From positions 56,792,627-56,856,626 of the forward strand of contig NC_077223.1 in the NCBI RefSeq assembly GCF_024763615.1: a stretch of DNA of 64,000 nt, given 5' to 3'. This DNA is from Phlebotomus papatasi (taxonomy: Eukaryota > Arthropoda > Insecta > Diptera > Psychodidae). The notes under the pieces are model-generated. The model had not been told where the DNA came from. It searched no databases and saw nothing but the letters and a program-made list of their open reading frames with translations. The position numbers and the translations under genes were made by a program. Positions within the stretch are counted from its first letter, which is position 1. Each line of letters opens with the position of its first letter. Below are positions 60,811 to 64,000 of the stretch, piece after piece.

Positions 60811-60824
60811 TGACCTGGGCGCCA
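60811..60824 (-). other. Primer-binding-site-like sequence
   Basis: The minus strand reads TGGCGCCCAGGTCA. TGGCGCCCA matches the 3' acceptor complement used by several insect LTR elements primed by a lysine-type tRNA, but the match ends after about nine bases. A polypyrimidine leader follows it. Confidence 0.4.
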
Positions 60825-60828
60825 CCAA

Positions 60829-63800
60829 GTTTAAAAAAACTTGGAAATAAAAGGACCGGATCCGAAAACCAAAAATCGAAAAACTGTAATATTGAGATCA
60901 ACAAAAAGTTTAATACCGAAGGAGAAGTAAAACATTAAGTATTTAAACCGAAATAGAAAATTAATTATGGACCGACTTCTAAATTGGAAAAATAGTGACC
61001 GAGAATTGAATCTCTTCCGAGAAATGTATTTCACCAAACGAATCTCCAGAAGTGTACCCTGCTCATGATGGGCAGAGCACTTAACCGATCCCTGTGGGGC
61101 TCCGATTGAACCATTCCGGAGAAGAAAAAAAATAATTTCCTAATTTGCAGATAGGCTGCTGAATAAGACCCACCATCCCAGGCCTTACCAGTCTTCCACC
61201 TCCCGCACCCTTACCGTTATCCACCACCCTTCATTCCCATTTACTGTATTCCCAACTCCCTAGCCCAAGTATCACCAAGACTAAACAGGAGGATTTAAAG
61301 CGTAGGCTCATGATGTCCGAAATTCGAAGGCAGTTTTCGATAAAATAAAAAAAAAGGAAATGAGTACGGTGGAAATTCGAAGGAACTGGATTAAAAGAAC
61401 CGATAATGTAGGCTGATGGTCAAAAGAAGGAAAAGAAAACTGAAAATCTCCAAAAATACTTCTCTTCATGAGTAAGAAAAAATATTAGAGAAAAAAAAGA
61501 AAATAAAAATAATATTGAGAAGAAAAAAAACAGAACCCGGTTAACATTTTTCCGAAACAAATGTCTCTTCACTCCTTCCCCGACGGAATGATTCCAAATC
61601 TCAGAATTAGGAGAATACCGGATGGGTTAGACAAGGATAGGAGTTCCGGGAAACTTTCAAAAGGATAAGAAACCAGATATTCCCGGTTGTTACGGCAACT
61701 CAAAAGTTTTGAAGTTAAGCTTCACTGGAGTTAAAATAGAAAGCTAAAGTATCTTATTCAGATACCTTAACTTTGGTCAGAGACAGTATCACCTTATTCA
61801 GGCAATCCTGCTCAACCCTTTTTTTTTAAATATGAAACAATGTTCCTGAAGGGAAATAAGAGATAGTTTAATAAAAAGAAAAAGAATGAAAAGCAAACTA
61901 CTGTTGTCAGACTCAAACTTAATCAAAAATGGGTATCCAAAGAATTCTTACGAGGAGCCCAACGACGTCACTCGCCCCCACAGGCACCCACAGAAGTGCA
62001 ATGCACTTCGGCAGCTAGGGAGAATCTCTGAATTTTAAGCAAGATAATCTGGAATCTAAATTCGCTTTTCTCTCTCTACCTCGTCCCTATCTTCAATTCA
62101 TTTTAAAAATACATTTTGATAGTTTTGTTGTTGTAATTTATGTGCTTAGTATGCCACTCGAGATCTTCCAGCATTTCGCCAGGTCCCCCCATTACCAAAA
62201 CGGAAGCCCAGTAATCACCTCCATCAAGACCGCACTATTTATCGGCTCACGATATGCTTGGATTCCGGCGTTTACCTTCAAGGTGGCTCCGTATGTGCGG
62301 ATTTCAATCCCGGAGGCTAAGGTTGTAAATGATAGAACCTTCCTGAATGAAAGTTTTTGGTGCTATAGGTAGGATCTCCCTATAACCGTCGAAGTGGACA
62401 CTAAACACGACAGGGAACGTGATGGAGTGCTCATGTTCCGATAGGATCCAGGCCGAACTATCTGGAAGTCCCTTAGAGCATTCAAGAGGATATAAAAGAG
62501 ATAGCAAATATCTGAATGACACGATTTTCATTGATAAGTGTCAAAGAGGAACAGTAGTTAACAAAAAAAATATATAAACCCATTGCAAAAGGTTTATCAA
62601 ACCGATCAATTAATTTTAAAGTTATATTTATAAATTTAAAAACGTGAGACTTTGCACCTTAAACCAAAAAGAAATGATAATATGTAAAAGTTTAGGATGG
62701 GAATAGGATCAAAATGAATGGAAGAGAAAATGAATCCTTTCCCCCGAGAGCAAAGAATAAAGGAGAATTTTCAGAAAATACCCTCTTCATCTGGATAAAT
62801 AACAACAAGACTACCGAGCAAAAAAAAGGAGGCCCGAAAGGTTATCTCAACCGAAGAAACTCCGAAATTGTACAGGGAAAATTATTTTAAAAGATTTAGA
62901 AAGAGAAAAGGCAGGAATTTAAAGGACAAGGAAAAGGAAAGAGGTAAATCAGGAATACCCGAAAACATCCTTCGTCAATTGCAACCGAAAATAAGAGCCG
63001 AAGTTTCAATCCCCTCCAAGAGCACTTCCCTTGCGGAACGATAATTGGCTCTGGAGTAGGATATGGAACCCCTGAGCGCCTATAACCGATACCGACCGAA
63101 TAATCTGAAAATTTAACCGACATCACCCAAGCAGCCGTGCACGACCATCAAGGGTAATTTCCGAAAGAGAGATATCCCGTGACATCATCTCACCGATAAA
63201 AACCCTGAATGACCGAAGCCAATGCTTCCGATAGAAGCCGTCCAAGGAACCGAGTGTTTTAGGCCGACTTCCTGAGAGGCTAAGTCAATGCTTCTAAGAG
63301 CATAAAAACCGAAATTCCGAAGGAAATGGATCTCAATCCCATGAAAGGCAGATGCCAATGCTTCCTAAAGAAGCTGTCCAATGGGTATCGATACCGAAAG
63401 GGTAGGAAAAAGTTTTTGGGCACCCCGAAAAGCTGATGGCAATGCTTCTAAAAGAAGTTATCTCGAGGTATTGGAAAAAGGAAAAAACCGAAGCAGATTA
63501 AACGGTGAAGAGTATAAAAAAAGATAAAAGAAAAAAAATGAAGTCGAAGTCCGATCCTATAGAAATCCGAAAAAATTAATCTCATATTCAAATTGCAATA
63601 TAAATTGAGAGAAAAGAAAACCGATATTGAAATTAAATATTTTAAACAAAAGCGTAGGATTAACGGTAAAGTCTTTTTAGAGCACTGAACCATGATGATA
63701 AAGCTTCCCCAGAGAAACCATGCGGTTACCATGTGCAGATAATTTTTGGGCACGTGGAGTAAGAAAAATCCAAAGATTTCACTTTTATTCCCCCCAATTT

Positions 63801-64000
63801 TCCCACAATGCATAATTTCTTGGGAGAATTTAGGAAAACTATCACGGATATTTCAACTCTGAGGGGATCCCGATTATCGTTGAGGTACACACACAACATA
63901 AAACATAAAAGGGTCCAGCATAACTTTTCTACTGGCGTCCGGAACACAAGAAAATGCCAGATTTAGGAAAAGTAAACCGAAAAAGTTAATCATCCGAATT
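60829..64000 (-). mobile_element. Possible long LTR or unclassified repeat rich in CCGA/TCGG
   Basis: About 3.2 kb to the window edge, differing from flanking DNA: frequent CCGA or CCGAA on the plus strand and purine-rich runs. A degenerate tandem of about 70 bp lies at 63221-63470. If the PBS call holds, this is the LTR of a minus-strand element. The other LTR is outside the window, so it cannot be tested here. ORFs inside (for example 62142-62372, 63448-63813) match no known family. Confidence 0.35.

Overview
The window is AT-rich, intron-containing and repeat-dense eukaryotic DNA, most likely from an insect and probably a dipteran. The insect call rests on the CAAA-ATG start context, TATA/Inr and Inr/DPE core promoters at insect spacing, and crowded short TIR elements. 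Species is not determinable from the sequence alone. One protein-coding gene is well supported: a plus-strand CLCA-family gene (calcium-activated chloride channel regulator type) with four coding exons at 22659-22811, 44516-45659, 46124-47169 and 48494-49852. All three junctions have GT/AG sites and matching phases and give a 1233-residue single-pass membrane protein. Its N-CLCA domain has lost both histidines of the zinc-protease HExxH motif, and its VWA domain has a non-standard MIDAS. The long cytoplasmic tail ends in a PDZ-ligand-like sequence and carries a PPxY motif. Intron 1 is about 21.7 kb. A TATA box and initiator lie about 0.8 kb upstream of the ATG. Layout: 1-21 kb upstream of the gene is a mosaic of transposable elements (three arrangements of a 1.8-kb hairpin-ended repeat 'M', a pair of 1.46-kb elements 'A' in opposite orientation, families Z, W, O, R and S, a tRNA-derived SINE, and a TACTGA minisatellite). 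21.7-49.9 kb is the CLCA gene, with more elements in its introns; intron 2 is mostly one foldback element. 50-58 kb has nested elements, including one site four insertions deep, and a 232-bp perfect inverted repeat carrying a hammerhead-like motif. A candidate Inr+DPE promoter near 55.15 kb may start the next gene to the right. 60.2-64.0 kb looks like the 5' end of a minus-strand LTR retroelement: a gag-position ORF, a primer-binding-site-like sequence, and then at least 3 kb of compositionally odd, CCGA-rich DNA. Most mobile elements are flanked by TA, and many families begin GGGG or GGGT. At least three retain fragments resembling pipsqueak/CENP-B helix-turn-helix transposase N-termini, suggesting that pogo/Tc1-mariner-like transposases built much of this landscape. 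Family letters (A, M, N, O, P, R, S, T, U, V, W, X, Y, Z and so on) are local labels, not database names. All repeat comparisons were made by eye between copies inside the window; no database search was run.
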